From Alteribacter natronophilus (lineage in GTDB: Bacteria > Bacillota > Bacilli > Bacillales > Salisediminibacteriaceae): a stretch of 64,000 nucleotides of DNA. Shown piece after piece: positions 1 through 9,217 of this stretch. The translations under genes were made by a program, and so were the position numbers. The notes under the pieces are model-generated. The model saw only the letters and a list, made by a program, of their open reading frames with translations, had not been told where the DNA came from and did no database searches. Every line of letters begins with the position of its first letter. The first letter of the stretch is position 1. The stretch lies in assembly GCF_006007885.1 (NCBI RefSeq), contig NZ_VCRO01000001.1:186001-250000 (forward strand). Direction: 5' to 3'.

Positions 1-37
1 AGGGATACAAAAGTCACGTAGTAAGGGGGTTCTTGTC

Positions 38-784
38 ATGCTCCACTTGCGGGATGTATGGGTGAACTGGTTTGAAGGTGAAGAAAACGGCTACAATGTC
101 TGTGAGTTTTTTGAATGGCGGAAAGAAGACCGGATCGAGCTTCTCGATCAGGCGGTCATCATTAAGCTGTCCGAGCATCTTTTTGACTACATAGAGAATT
201 CACTTCAGGAATTGCCGGAGGAACTTCTGGCGGATGTTCATCAGCAGAGTTACGTGAGGAAAAACAGTCAGCGTCTGGAGCTCGATTACTGTTTTGTGGC
301 AACGGACGGTGACCGCTGCATCGTAGTTGACACAATGGGGTACAACACCCCGGTAAGGAAAAGCCGGATGGTGCCCCGTCAGGAAGGACAGGTTCTGGAA
401 CTCGTAAAAGATGAACCGATGCGCGATTATTTTACCGGGTACTATGATCTGCAGAAAGAGTATCATATCCTGTCACCGGATCCATCATTTATGCACGGGC
501 TGGTACGCCGTGAGCGGCAGGTCAAGCAGATCCTGTTTATGGCGCTTGATCAGCTGTATGCAGAAGCCACTCTTGCCGAACTGCGCTACTGGTATACTGA
601 ATGGGCACCGCAGAAGTATGCTTTCATTCAGGAATGCACATTTGACCAGGCGTGGGACGGGCTGTTTGAGGATATTAAAGACGGCTGGTCGAAAAAACAC
701 GACGATTTCTGCCAGGCAATGATTAAAGGACAGCCGTTCTTTGAAAAGCTCTGGGATCTTCAGCAGGGTGAAAGTGTCAAGTAG
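38..784 (+). CDS. yjbA: YjbA family protein (DUF3603), function unknown
   Basis: A 248-residue soluble protein with no signal peptide or membrane segment. Its opening ([20 protein letters not shown]) and the acidic, aromatic-rich body match the YjbA/DUF3603 family of Bacillaceae as I remember it; no biochemical role is established. The start follows a GGGGG Shine-Dalgarno at about 8 nt. In B. subtilis yjbA lies next to trpS, and trpS is the next housekeeping gene here, so the local order supports the call. A strong terminator follows, so it appears monocistronic. Confidence 0.85.
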   Translation: MLHLRDVWVNWFEGEENGYNVCEFFEWRKEDRIELLDQAVIIKLSEHLFDYIENSLQELPEELLADVHQQSYVRKNSQRLELDYCFVATDGDRCIVVDTMGYNTPVRKSRMVPRQEGQVLELVKDEPMRDYFTGYYDLQKEYHILSPDPSFMHGLVRRERQVKQILFMALDQLYAEATLAELRYWYTEWAPQKYAFIQECTFDQAWDGLFEDIKDGWSKKHDDFCQAMIKGQPFFEKLWDLQQGESVK

Positions 785-835
785 GCTTATGTAATCCAAT
801 CCGGATGATACTGTGAGAAAAAGAATGTAAAAAAC

Positions 836-868
836 GGTCATGACTGTCCAGCGTCATGGCCTTTTTTT
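836..868 (+). terminator. Rho-independent terminator after yjbA
   Basis: A nine-pair stem (GGTCATGAC with GTCATGGCC, one G-T pair) is followed by seven T residues, about 50 nt after the yjbA stop codon. Confidence 0.85.
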
Positions 869-962
869 ATTTCCACATGCATTAATACTGAATGAGTTTA
901 ATCCACCTGTCTGAAGGAAATAAGGGACTCTGTAACGATCATTCAGACAGGAGGCAGGAATC

Positions 963-1958
963 ATGAGTATTTTAAAAACATTCCTTGACCGCAGACTCGG
1001 ATTTGGCACAGCTCCTCTTGGCAATCTGTTTCGGGACATCCCCGAGGAGGAAGCCCAGGAGACTATAGAATCCGTCTGGAACGAAGGGATCCGCTATTTT
1101 GATACGGCCCCGTTTTACGGTGCAGGGCTTGCAGAGTCCAGACTGGGCGAGTTTCTCAAGAACAAACCACGTGATGAGTATCTGCTCAGTACCAAAGTGG
1201 GACGGATCATTTCAGATGAAACCGAACAGAAGGAAGGGCTGTTTGAACACGGGCGGCAGAACAAAATCGAGGAAAGTTACACTGGGGATGCAGTTAAGCG
1301 TTCCATTGAACAGAGCCTTAACCGCCTGCAGACTGACCGCCTGGACATTGTATACGTTCACGATATATCCCCGGATTTCCACGGTGACCAGTGGATCTCC
1401 CTGTTTGATGAAGCGAGAAAAGGCGCTTTTCGCGTCCTGAATCAGATGAAACAGGAGGGAGTCATCAGTGAATGGGGGCTTGGGGTAAACATGCCCCAGC
1501 CGATCGAACTTGCCCTGCAGCTGGAGGAAACCGTTCCGACACTGTCCCTGCAGGCAACTCACTATACGCTTATGAATCACCAGCGGTCCCTCGACCTGCT
1601 TATGCCGCTCGCTGAAAAACGGAACAGCGGCATCGTCGTCGGAGCTCCCTATAATTCGGGAGCACTGCTCGGAGGAAATCACTATGATTATGCAGAAGCT
1701 GACCAGGACGTAAAGGATCATGTACGCACCCTGCAGAGGGTGGCTGATAACCACAGCGTAAGCCTTAAAGCAGCAGCCCTGCAGTTTTCTTCGGCTCATC
1801 CTGCTGTTGAAGCCGTTATTCCGGGCTCTACAAGACCGGACCGGATCAAAGAGGATACAGACGCACTGAACGAAACCATCCCTCAGGAATTCTGGCAGGA
1901 GCTTCAGGAAGAAAATCTCGTTTCAAAAGAAGCTCCCCTTCCCGGAGACAATAATTAA
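963..1958 (+). CDS. Aldo/keto reductase family oxidoreductase
   Basis: A 331-residue NADPH-dependent aldo/keto reductase, resembling the D-threo-aldose 1-dehydrogenase/YcsN-like branch. The family's catalytic tetrad is visible: Asp47 and Tyr52 in YFDTAPFYG, Lys78 in STKVG, and His near residue 133 in YVHDI. The C-terminal AVIPGSTRPDRIKED segment is the usual NADP phosphate-binding loop. An AGGAGG-like site (GACAGGAGGCAGGAATC) precedes the ATG. It is a single-gene unit ending in a composite terminator/repeat region. The substrate cannot be told from sequence. Confidence 0.88.
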   Translation: MSILKTFLDRRLGFGTAPLGNLFRDIPEEEAQETIESVWNEGIRYFDTAPFYGAGLAESRLGEFLKNKPRDEYLLSTKVGRIISDETEQKEGLFEHGRQNKIEESYTGDAVKRSIEQSLNRLQTDRLDIVYVHDISPDFHGDQWISLFDEARKGAFRVLNQMKQEGVISEWGLGVNMPQPIELALQLEETVPTLSLQATHYTLMNHQRSLDLLMPLAEKRNSGIVVGAPYNSGALLGGNHYDYAEADQDVKDHVRTLQRVADNHSVSLKAAALQFSSAHPAVEAVIPGSTRPDRIKEDTDALNETIPQEFWQELQEENLVSKEAPLPGDNN

Positions 1959-2007
1959 TTCAGGTAAAAAAAGTCTGGGACCATCGGCAAAACGAAGGCT
2001 TTAAACA

Positions 2008-2320
2008 AAGGATACCTCTGATTCTGTTATGTTGTGGTGATTTAACATTATCAGAAGGTATCCTTTTTGGTTACATACGTTGATTGTTCAAAAATCACGA
2101 GACGCCTGCGGGAAAAGCAAGAACTGCGAGCGTTTACATCCTGTGCAGGCTTCGAGCTGCTTCGACGTAGACAGCTTCGAAGATGAACATGCAGAGGAAG
2201 AAGCAGAAGTGCTGCTCCCGGTTAGCTGAAGCCTTGCCCGCGGCAAGCGAGTGTATTTTTGAACAATCAACCGTTATAATACTGCCTACAGCAAAAGGCC
2301 CTCACCGATTGTGAGGGCCC
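2008..2320. repeat. Repeat family A, copy 1 (terminator-TIR-terminator cassette)
   Basis: This fills the gap between the convergent genes at 963-1958 (+) and 2360-2575 (-). It consists of: a plus-strand hairpin with T-run (AAGGATACC at 2008 with GGTATCCTTTTT near 2058-2069); a segment bounded by perfect 17-bp inverted repeats (GTTGATTGTTCAAAAAT at 2079-2095 and its complement at 2255-2271); and a hairpin GGCCCTCAC/GTGAGGGCC (2297-2319) that reads as a terminator on the minus strand. The interior holds the GC-rich core (GCCTGCGGGA ... GCCCGCGGCAAGCGAG) plus the 55-bp optional module at about 2150-2206. Other copies are at 6653-6897 and 42559-42802. Confidence 0.85.
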
Positions 2321-2359
2321 TCCTGTTCAGCTGAGTTTTTTTACTGTTCAATCGTTAAA

Positions 2360-2575
2360 TTACTGCACCGCAGAATGACGGGACGACTGCCCCGGCTTCC
2401 TGCTCATGAATGCCATCAGCCCTGCAAGGAAGAACAGCACGAAAAAAGGAAAGTGTACGGCAGCAGAAAATGAATTTCCCACCAGCACGAGATCGAGCAG
2501 GACGATGACTGAAGTTGCAAGAACCGGCATGAGTAAAAGGAGCCAGACTGGATGGTTCAAAGCAAAAACCTCCAT
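2360..2575 (-). CDS. Small two-TM membrane protein, hypothetical
   Basis: 71 residues with two hydrophobic stretches (about residues 8-28 and 38-54) and a polar tail, so probably a two-pass inner-membrane protein. An AAGGAG Shine-Dalgarno lies 12 nt before the ATG, slightly long. The gene ends just before the minus-strand terminator GTGAGGGCC at 2297-2319. It lies downstream of trpS in the same direction, 129 nt after the trpS stop. I do not recognise the family. Another reading frame on the same strand overlaps it but has no comparable ribosome-binding site. Confidence 0.6.
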   Translation of the reverse strand: MEVFALNHPVWLLLLMPVLATSVIVLLDLVLVGNSFSAAVHFPFFVLFFLAGLMAFMSRKPGQSSRHSAVQ

Positions 2576-2704
2576 TCAGGGTAGTGTCTCCTTTATAACA
2601 TTTCCCTGTCTGAAAAGTAACCCGATTCCGACTATTGGAAAATACTGCATATACAAAACAAGGCTGGACCAAGGTGTTTATACCATGTTCCAGCCTCGCT
2701 CATT

Positions 2705-3721
<1,017 letters not shown>

Positions 3722-3754
3722 TTATCTGATATACAAATGAGGAAAAGAGCATAC

Positions 3755-4052
3755 AAAAAAGCCCACCATCCCTGAAAACTCAGGGACGATGGACCGCGGT
3801 GCCACCCTGTTTACGCTCCAGCAGCACAATTGTACTGCCGAAACATCACTCGAATCGCTCTCCTCCGAGCCGGAAAGCAGCAGAGGAAAGGGGTTCACTG
3901 TAACGGGTGAAATCCGTCAGAGCCTACTGGACAGGCGTTCGGTCTGAATGCTCGAAAGGCCATTCAACTCCCGTACCTGTCTGCTCACAGCGGCCGCAGA
4001 CTCTCTGAAAAGGCACTTTGGAGTTTACTCTTCTCTCTCATCGCACAAATGT
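3755..4052 (-). promoter_or_regulatory. T-box riboswitch (tRNA-Trp sensing) upstream of trpS
   Basis: On the minus strand this leader has the conserved T-box AGGGTGGCACCGCGG (3808-3794). Next comes a terminator hairpin CCATCGTCCCTGAG/CAGGGATGG with a T-run (3793-3755). The 5' domain shows GATGAGAGAGAAGAGTA, the AGAGAG bulge region and GCTGTGAGC, all usual stem I elements. A UGG triplet at 3962-3960 in the context GAAUGGCC fits the specifier codon for tryptophan. The T-box UGGC would pair with an acceptor end GCCA, the discriminator expected for bacterial tRNA-Trp. It acts by transcription antitermination. Confidence 0.93.
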
Positions 4053-4061
4053 ATTGAAATC

Positions 4062-4090
4062 ATTATAGCGTGTGCCGGACCCGGATGCAA
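4062..4090 (-). promoter_or_regulatory. SigmaA promoter of the trpS T-box transcript
   Basis: Minus strand: TTGCAT (4090-4085), a 17-nt spacer, then TATAAT (4067-4062). It lies about 10 nt upstream of the T-box leader. Confidence 0.8.
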
Positions 4091-4245
4091 GCGGGTAATT
4101 AACTGAATAATCGAACTTTTACTTTAGTGCTTGAAATTTCTGCAGAAAACAGGCAAGATAATAGCCATGTTCATAAAAAAGACAAATGTTCATGTGTGGA
4201 GGACAATCCGCGTGTGAAGCAAGAAAGGGAAGGGGAGAAAAGAAG

Positions 4246-5385
4246 ATGAAGCTGATTCTGAAACTTGTGGCAGGTATTGTCGCCGGTATTCTCATTGGTC
4301 TGTTGGGGGTTGACTGGCTAACGCAGACTTTCGTCACAATTCAGGTACTGTTTGGGGAATTTATTAATTTTATTATTCCATTTATTATTTTGTTCTTTAT
4401 TGCCGCAGGGGTGTCCAAACTTGGCGGGGGCTCGGGCAGACTGGTAGGTGCCACAGTGGGGACGGCGTACATCTCCACGATTCTCGCCGGTATTTTTGCT
4501 TTTTTTGTGGCCATTGCTGTGGTTCCGCGTCTTTCCACAGAGCAGGCTCCTGTTTCTGACGGAGACGGCCTCGCACCGTTCTTTGAATTCCAGCTCGATC
4601 CTCTGATGGGAGTTGTGACAGCACTTGTGGCGGCATTCGTATTCGGTATTGGTGTCGCTAAAACAAAAAGTGCCACACTGATGGCGTTTTTTGAAGAAGG
4701 CAAGGCAATTGTGGATCTGGTGATCAGAAAAATCATCATCCCGTTCCTTCCGGTTTATATCGCAAGTATTTTCGTTGAAATTGCAGCAGAGGGTGAAGTG
4801 TTTAACACCCTGAGCGTGTTCGGTGTCGTCCTGCTTGTGGCGATTGCTTCTCACTGGATCTGGCTGACAATCCAGTTTATAACAGCAGGTGCACTTACGG
4901 GACAGAACCCGTTTAAAGCACTGAAAATCATGCTGCCGGCCTACTTTACGGGTCTGGGTACAATGAGTTCAGCCGCCACGATTCCGGTTACGCTTGAACA
5001 GGCCAAGAAAAATAATGTGAGGGAAAACGTGGCGAACTTCGCAGTCCCGCTCTGTGCGACGATTCACCTCTCCGGCAGTGTCATTACGATCGTGGCAACC
5101 TCCGTGGCGGTCATGAGCGTCCTTGGAGACTTTTCAGTGCCGACGTTTGGCATGATGCTTCCCGTAATTATGATGCTGGGAGTTATTATGATTGCTGCAC
5201 CGGGTGTTCCCGGCGGGGCGATTATGGCGGCGATCGGAGTTCTCTCCACGCAGCTTAACTTTACAGAAGCGGCTATCGGTCTCATGATTGCGCTCTACAT
5301 GGCACAGGACAGCTTTGGTACAGCTACAAACGTTACCGGTGATGGCGCCATCAACATGATCGTCAACCGTTTTTCAAAAGAATAA
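4246..5385 (+). CDS. Dicarboxylate/amino acid:cation symporter (DAACS family)
   Basis: A 379-residue polytopic membrane protein. The Gly-rich, multi-helix sequence with the serine/threonine-rich turn (GLGTMSSAATIPVTLEQAKK, about residues 244-263), the HLSGS segment and the late QDSFGTATNVTGDGA motif match the glutamate/dicarboxylate (DctA/GltP/SstT-like) symporter fold. That motif contains residues that contact Na+ and substrate in the family. The ATG at 4246 is chosen because GGGGAG lies 8 nt upstream; an in-frame ATG at 4186 has no such site. It is a single-gene unit closed by a terminator. Substrate is unknown. Confidence 0.85.
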   Translation: MKLILKLVAGIVAGILIGLLGVDWLTQTFVTIQVLFGEFINFIIPFIILFFIAAGVSKLGGGSGRLVGATVGTAYISTILAGIFAFFVAIAVVPRLSTEQAPVSDGDGLAPFFEFQLDPLMGVVTALVAAFVFGIGVAKTKSATLMAFFEEGKAIVDLVIRKIIIPFLPVYIASIFVEIAAEGEVFNTLSVFGVVLLVAIASHWIWLTIQFITAGALTGQNPFKALKIMLPAYFTGLGTMSSAATIPVTLEQAKKNNVRENVANFAVPLCATIHLSGSVITIVATSVAVMSVLGDFSVPTFGMMLPVIMMLGVIMIAAPGVPGGAIMAAIGVLSTQLNFTEAAIGLMIALYMAQDSFGTATNVTGDGAINMIVNRFSKE

Positions 5386-5392
5386 CTTCCCA

Positions 5393-5437
5393 GATGTACC
5401 GGAAAGCCGCTCAGCTTTTCCGGTGCATCTTTTTTTG
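5393..5437 (+). terminator. Terminator after the symporter gene
   Basis: A long stem GATGTACCGGAAAGC/GCTTTTCCGGTGCATC is followed by eight T residues. Confidence 0.85.
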
Positions 5438-5503
5438 TTTTCATCTTCCGGCTTCCGCTATACTGAACAAAGAGCAGACAACAGCGGAAAGGAGATCAAG
5501 GGT

Positions 5504-5800
5504 ATGCTTATCAGATTTATTCAGTACGCCCTGATTGCCGGAGCGGCAGGACTTGCTGTCTACGGCGTGGCCGGGACTGAATCACACTTGCCTATTTACG
5601 GCGCCCTCATCCTGCTTGGCGGGGGATTTCTGATCCGCTCGATCAGGTTTCGCCACCATATAAGACGGACTGAAGAGCCGGACATGATCCCCTACACTTT
5701 TTTAAAACGCTACAGGGATTATGAAAAATCCGAGGTCAGTAAGGAAGACGAGGAAAATCTGCGGAAAAAATACAGCGCAAAAGAGCGGAAAAAGGACTGA
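5504..5800 (+). CDS. Small two-TM membrane protein, hypothetical
   Basis: 98 residues: two hydrophobic helices (about residues 4-23 and 30-46), then a charged cytoplasmic tail rich in Lys, Glu and Arg ending KYSAKERKKD. The ATG at 5504 follows AAAGGAG at about 9 nt. I do not recognise the family; short membrane proteins of this plan are common in Bacillaceae. It is followed after about 90 nt by the redoxin gene on the same strand, with no obvious terminator between, so they may be co-transcribed. Confidence 0.65.
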   Translation: MLIRFIQYALIAGAAGLAVYGVAGTESHLPIYGALILLGGGFLIRSIRFRHHIRRTEEPDMIPYTFLKRYRDYEKSEVSKEDEENLRKKYSAKERKKD

Positions 5801-5891
5801 ATATGTCCCTTTATTTTGCACATGTGGGAACATGCATGAACCTGTCCCCCTGGACATACCTATGTAGGAGAGATGAAAAGGGGGAATGATT

Positions 5892-6464
5892 ATGAGAATT
5901 ATTCATCTGCGCAAATGGCCGCTCATTATCACCTGCCTTCTGCTGGCTGCGGGAGCTTTCTGGGCTTCACAGTCGGAACACGACTGGGCGCAGTCCCAGC
6001 GTGCCATGGTGGAAGCGGATGCCGAAGCTCCGGCAGCAGGGGTTCAGGAAGGAGAAACAGTCTCTGATATTCAGCTTCCTGATAAAAACGGGGAAAGGCA
6101 GAGTCTTTATGATTTAACAGACGGAAAAAAAGCAGCTGTCGTTTTCTTCACTACCTGGTGTGAAGTCTGCACCGAACACTGGGGCGGGCTTCAGGAGCTG
6201 AAGCAGGCCGGTAAGCTTGAGAACACGGAGATTGTTGGAGTGCACCTGAAATCCATCGACGACGATGCTGATCTCCACGATTACTTCTCCGGATGGGAGA
6301 GCCTTCCGATTTTAGTGGACGGCGATGGGAAAGTGAAAAAGCAGTTTGAAATCATCGGCATGCCGACGGTGTACCTCGTGGACGAACAGAATCAGATCCA
6401 GCGCCGGGTGCTGGGACCGCTTACTCCTCATCTTATCGAAAAAGATCCGTTTTTTGCGGAGTAA
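5892..6464 (+). CDS. Membrane-anchored thioredoxin-like protein (TlpA/ResA type)
   Basis: 190 residues: an N-terminal signal anchor (about residues 7-24), then a thioredoxin-fold domain with the active-site motif WCEVC in FFTTWCEVC and the cis-Pro loop GMPTVYLVD. The layout fits an extracytoplasmic thiol-disulfide oxidoreductase or peroxiredoxin-like (AhpC/TSA, Redoxin) protein such as those in cytochrome c maturation or cysteine-pair reduction. The ATG at 5892 has GGGGGA 6-7 nt upstream; the ATG six bases earlier is too close to that site. Its partner or substrate is unknown. Confidence 0.82.
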   Translation: MRIIHLRKWPLIITCLLLAAGAFWASQSEHDWAQSQRAMVEADAEAPAAGVQEGETVSDIQLPDKNGERQSLYDLTDGKKAAVVFFTTWCEVCTEHWGGLQELKQAGKLENTEIVGVHLKSIDDDADLHDYFSGWESLPILVDGDGKVKKQFEIIGMPTVYLVDEQNQIQRRVLGPLTPHLIEKDPFFAE

Positions 6465-6652
6465 AAACTGTCTTTCTTCCTGAGAAAGTGGATGGTGTGA
6501 AGGCGCATAAGATCAGCTTCATCATCACCCCTGGACAGTAGGCAGGACAGCCTGTTGAATGCAGGAAATCACTGAAGGCTTCACCTGGCACAGCTTCAAT
6601 GAAATCATTGACGGTAAAAGCAGCATCATTTTCCGGGAGGTTACAGGTCCAT

Positions 6653-6897
6653 AAGGATACCTCTGATTATGTTGGTTATAGTAATTTTAACTTTATCAGA
6701 AGGTATCCTTTTTCGTTACATATTCGTTGATTGTTCAAAAATCACGAGACGCCTGCGGGAAAAGCAAGCGCGGAAGATCCGCCGGGGCGCTTTTCCCCGG
6801 CTAGCTGAAGCCTTGCCCGCGGCAAGCGAGTGTATTTTGAAAAATCGACAGTTATAATTCTAAACACAAAAAAGGCCCTCACCATCGGTGGGGGCCT
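6653..6897. repeat. Repeat family A, copy 2 (shortened interior)
   Basis: It has the same layout as the copy at 2008-2320 and again lies between convergent genes (redoxin + and cation exchanger -). The plus-strand hairpin AAGGATACC/GGTATCC is at 6653-6715, the left inverted repeat GTTGATTGTTCAAAAAT at 6726-6742, a degraded right repeat at 6834-6849, and the minus-strand terminator GGCCCTCACC/GGTGGGGGCC at 6874-6896. The interior lacks the 55-bp module found in copy 1, so the element is about 124 bp between its ends. Confidence 0.83.
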
Positions 6898-6929
6898 CAA
6901 TAGTCATTCCCAGGGGTGCTTTCCGGCTG

Positions 6930-7928
6930 TCAGAAAATCACATACGTAGCCACAAAGTAAACCACAATCAGCACAATCGACGGCACAACATAAAGCCGGC
7001 TCCGGTCGCTGTACCTGGCGTACAGAAGATGGGCGATGACGATCAGATTCAGCATAATCGCAAACAGTGCCGTCACCGCAATGGCAGGACTCACTGCTGC
7101 AAGAATCGGTCCGGAGCGGAACAGAATATCCGCCAGCACAAGAATAAGCATATTAAAAACGTTACTGCCCAGAATGTTCCCGACAGCCATATTGTAATTT
7201 GCCAGTCTCAGGGCCACGAGAACCGTGACGACTTCCGGAAGGGAGGTGGCTGCCGCGATGAGAAAACTTCCCACAAAGCTGGCATCGATCCCCGTAATAA
7301 GCGCGATCCTCTCACCGGATACAGTCAGAAGGGAACCGGATGCGAAAATGACCGCCGCACTGATGGCGAAACCCCGTTTTGCCTTTCGGAGTGTGACGTT
7401 TTGTCCCTGGAACTCTGCGGCAGCACTGTCTTCTTCAGCAGCCGCTGCAACTTCAGGCACAGCCCGCTCATGTGCGCTCATTTCCCGCATGGCCAGACCG
7501 TAAAAAAGGACAAGAGCTGCCGTTTCTATTCCCACACCGAATACAGAGACGCCCGTAGGAACGAGAATGGTGACGAGGACAAGTCCCATCAGGCCGAGCC
7601 CTGCAACAGCGTTCAGCTGGTGGCCGCTGTGGATCTGCGCAAGTAGTTTGCGCCTCCGGTAAACCACATCAAATACAGCCAGAATGAGCAGGTTAAAAAG
7701 GTTACTCCCCAGCACGTTCCCGACAGCAATGTCCGGGCTGCCTACGATTATGGCAGTTGTACTGGTGGTCACCTCGGGCAGGCTGGTGGCTCCTGCGAGC
7801 AGAAGCACTCCGACCATCATCCCCCCAAGTGAAGTCCGTTCACTGATCACATCCGCATAAACTGATAATTTTACCGCTGCGTAAACTGTCACAGCAGCAG
7901 CTATAGCAAAAACTGCAAAAGGGATCAT
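6930..7928 (-). CDS. CaCA-family cation exchanger (Na+/Ca2+ exchanger-like), Mn2+-riboswitch controlled
   Basis: A 332-residue membrane protein with two homologous halves. Each carries the alpha-repeat signature: GATSLPEV with GNVLGSNLFNLLIL, and AATSLPEV with GNILGSNVFNMLIL. That is the YrbG/CaxA-type Ca2+:cation antiporter plan, with a charged loop (about residues 150-180) between halves. I chose the ATG at 7928 because AAGGAG lies 8 nt upstream; an in-frame ATG at 7979 falls inside the riboswitch terminator hairpin. Control by a yybP-ykoY leader suggests Mn2+ (or Ca2+/Mn2+) export rather than housekeeping Ca2+ handling; this is inference. Confidence 0.85.
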   Translation of the reverse strand: MIPFAVFAIAAAVTVYAAVKLSVYADVISERTSLGGMMVGVLLLAGATSLPEVTTSTTAIIVGSPDIAVGNVLGSNLFNLLILAVFDVVYRRRKLLAQIHSGHQLNAVAGLGLMGLVLVTILVPTGVSVFGVGIETAALVLFYGLAMREMSAHERAVPEVAAAAEEDSAAAEFQGQNVTLRKAKRGFAISAAVIFASGSLLTVSGERIALITGIDASFVGSFLIAAATSLPEVVTVLVALRLANYNMAVGNILGSNVFNMLILVLADILFRSGPILAAVSPAIAVTALFAIMLNLIVIAHLLYARYSDRSRLYVVPSIVLIVVYFVATYVIF

Positions 7929-7953
7929 AACCATTTCTCCTTTTTTGGACATA

Positions 7954-8128
7954 AAAACAGACCTTCTTATGAAAGGCATCTCAAAAACACTGAGATTACT
8001 TTCATAAAAAGGTCTTGCGGACTTATGCCTATTCGCATGAGCTCAACGGACCGGGCACAGTGTGCCGAAGTGACGACCCGTCAACCGGCTTCCCGGTCGC
8101 TACTCCCCTTTTTTGATGGAGCTGTTTT
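7954..8128 (-). promoter_or_regulatory. yybP-ykoY (manganese) riboswitch with terminator
   Basis: On the minus strand the leader contains AAGGGGAGTAGCG (8110-8098), GTCGTCACTTC, and the late conserved GCAAGACCTTT (8018-8008), the marks of the yybP-ykoY class. The final segment forms a long hairpin AGACCTTTTTATGAAAG/CTTTCATAAGAAGGTCT (8015-7959) followed by GTTTTT, so the last conserved strand GACCTTT is shared between aptamer and terminator. Members of this class bind Mn2+ and turn on exporter genes by antitermination. Confidence 0.9.
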
Positions 8129-8136
8129 CTACTATC

Positions 8137-8165
8137 AATCTAGCATGACTGTGACGGGCCGTCAA
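8137..8165 (-). promoter_or_regulatory. SigmaA promoter of the riboswitch transcript
   Basis: Minus strand: TTGACG (8165-8160), a 17-nt spacer, then TAGATT (8142-8137), immediately upstream of the riboswitch. Confidence 0.75.
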
Positions 8166-8211
8166 CGGAAACTTTCCCGTATCGATACAGGAAGGTACAA
8201 AGAGGGCCCAA

Positions 8212-8769
8212 TCAGGACACGGAGGCTGACTGAGCCAATGCAGATTTCTGATTTTCCGATTTTAATGCCTGCTCAACGAGCCGGTCCAGTTTTCCGAGGC
8301 GTTCTTCGGCTTCTTCATCACTGATCGTTTTGTAATGATGTTTTCCGCCCGGTTCCTCATCTTTCTTGTCTGCAAGGGCCACAACGTGCTGAAGCGGATC
8401 GAGCTTCAGGTCTCCTTCAGGAAGGTAGGAATCGGTGTGCAGAAGCACTGCCAGGGCAATTTTCTTGGCATTTACAGGGTGCTCGCCCAGGCGGATCAGA
8501 AGTTTATGGGCACGCTCGGCACCTTTGATCGCGTGAATATCGTTTTCCTTATAAAGAGAGTAGTCCCATTTGCCGTTTCTGTACCAGGTGTAGTGCCCAA
8601 TATCATGAAGAAATGCGGCTTTTACGGCAAGATCCGGATTTACGTCATGGACTTTTGCCAGCCTGAATGCATATTCGGAAACTGCCACAGCATGGGCAAG
8701 GCCTGATCTCTTTACAAACTTCTGCGTAACCTCATGGTTGAGGATCTGTGTAAGCGTTACTCGTTCCAT
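8212..8769 (-). CDS. HD-domain metal-dependent phosphohydrolase
   Basis: 185 residues with a compact HD domain: the SGLAHAVAVSEYAFRLA helix gives the first His, AFLHDIGHY the HD pair, and later HAIKGAERAHKLL and VLLHTDSY further His/Asp residues. HD proteins of this size often hydrolyse nucleotides; the substrate here is not evident. The ATG at 8769 follows AGGAGG at 8 nt; an in-frame ATG 33 bases upstream lacks a site. It has its own consensus promoter and is monocistronic. Confidence 0.8.
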   Translation of the reverse strand: MERVTLTQILNHEVTQKFVKRSGLAHAVAVSEYAFRLAKVHDVNPDLAVKAAFLHDIGHYTWYRNGKWDYSLYKENDIHAIKGAERAHKLLIRLGEHPVNAKKIALAVLLHTDSYLPEGDLKLDPLQHVVALADKKDEEPGGKHHYKTISDEEAEERLGKLDRLVEQALKSENQKSALAQSASVS

Positions 8770-8852
8770 CGTTTTGACCTCCTTTAATTTTTTGTTTATC
8801 ACAACAGCAGAATCCTAAACATCAACAACCTTAAAAAAATATATTGTTATAG

Positions 8853-8881
8853 ATTATAAGGAGACTCAGGCGGCGTGTCAA
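8853..8881 (-). promoter_or_regulatory. Consensus SigmaA promoter of the HD-domain gene
   Basis: Minus strand: perfect TTGACA (8881-8876), a 17-nt spacer and perfect TATAAT (8858-8853). An AT-rich stretch follows (TATAACAATATATT). Confidence 0.88.
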
Positions 8882-9034
8882 TCATTTTTTCAGCAGCTTA
8901 CACCGTCTGTTTAACAGGTATGAGGACTCGCCTCAAAACATGACCCCATCCCGGACGCAGTGGGGATTCTTAAGAAAGCTGAAGCGCATCTGCCAGACTA
9001 AGAGGAGAGGTTCTGTTTTCTTAATAGAAATCTG

Positions 9035-9160
9035 TATCCGGAAAGATTGTTTTTTTATGACGATGCAGGCGGACGTTTTCTGAGGGCATTGCTTCAGCCT
9101 CCTGAAAAACACCCTGCGAAGTCTTCTGCTGATACTTTCCCCCTGGAGCCATAAACACTA
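9035..9160. repeat. Repeat family C, copy 1 (degenerate)
   Basis: GGAAAGATTGTTTTTTTAT, then GCAGGCGGACG, GCTTCAGCCTCCTG, CACCCTGCGAAGTCTTCTGCT and CCCTGGAGCC. This follows the order of the copy at 13913-14094 with many substitutions. With the preceding 200 nt, which show no gene, it fills the gap between the HD-domain gene and the membrane protein gene at 9218. Confidence 0.65.
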
Positions 9161-9217
9161 TTAATGAATTGGTTCTGATCCACTCCCCCGTGGAAAAATT
9201 CCGACCATCGTTACTAT

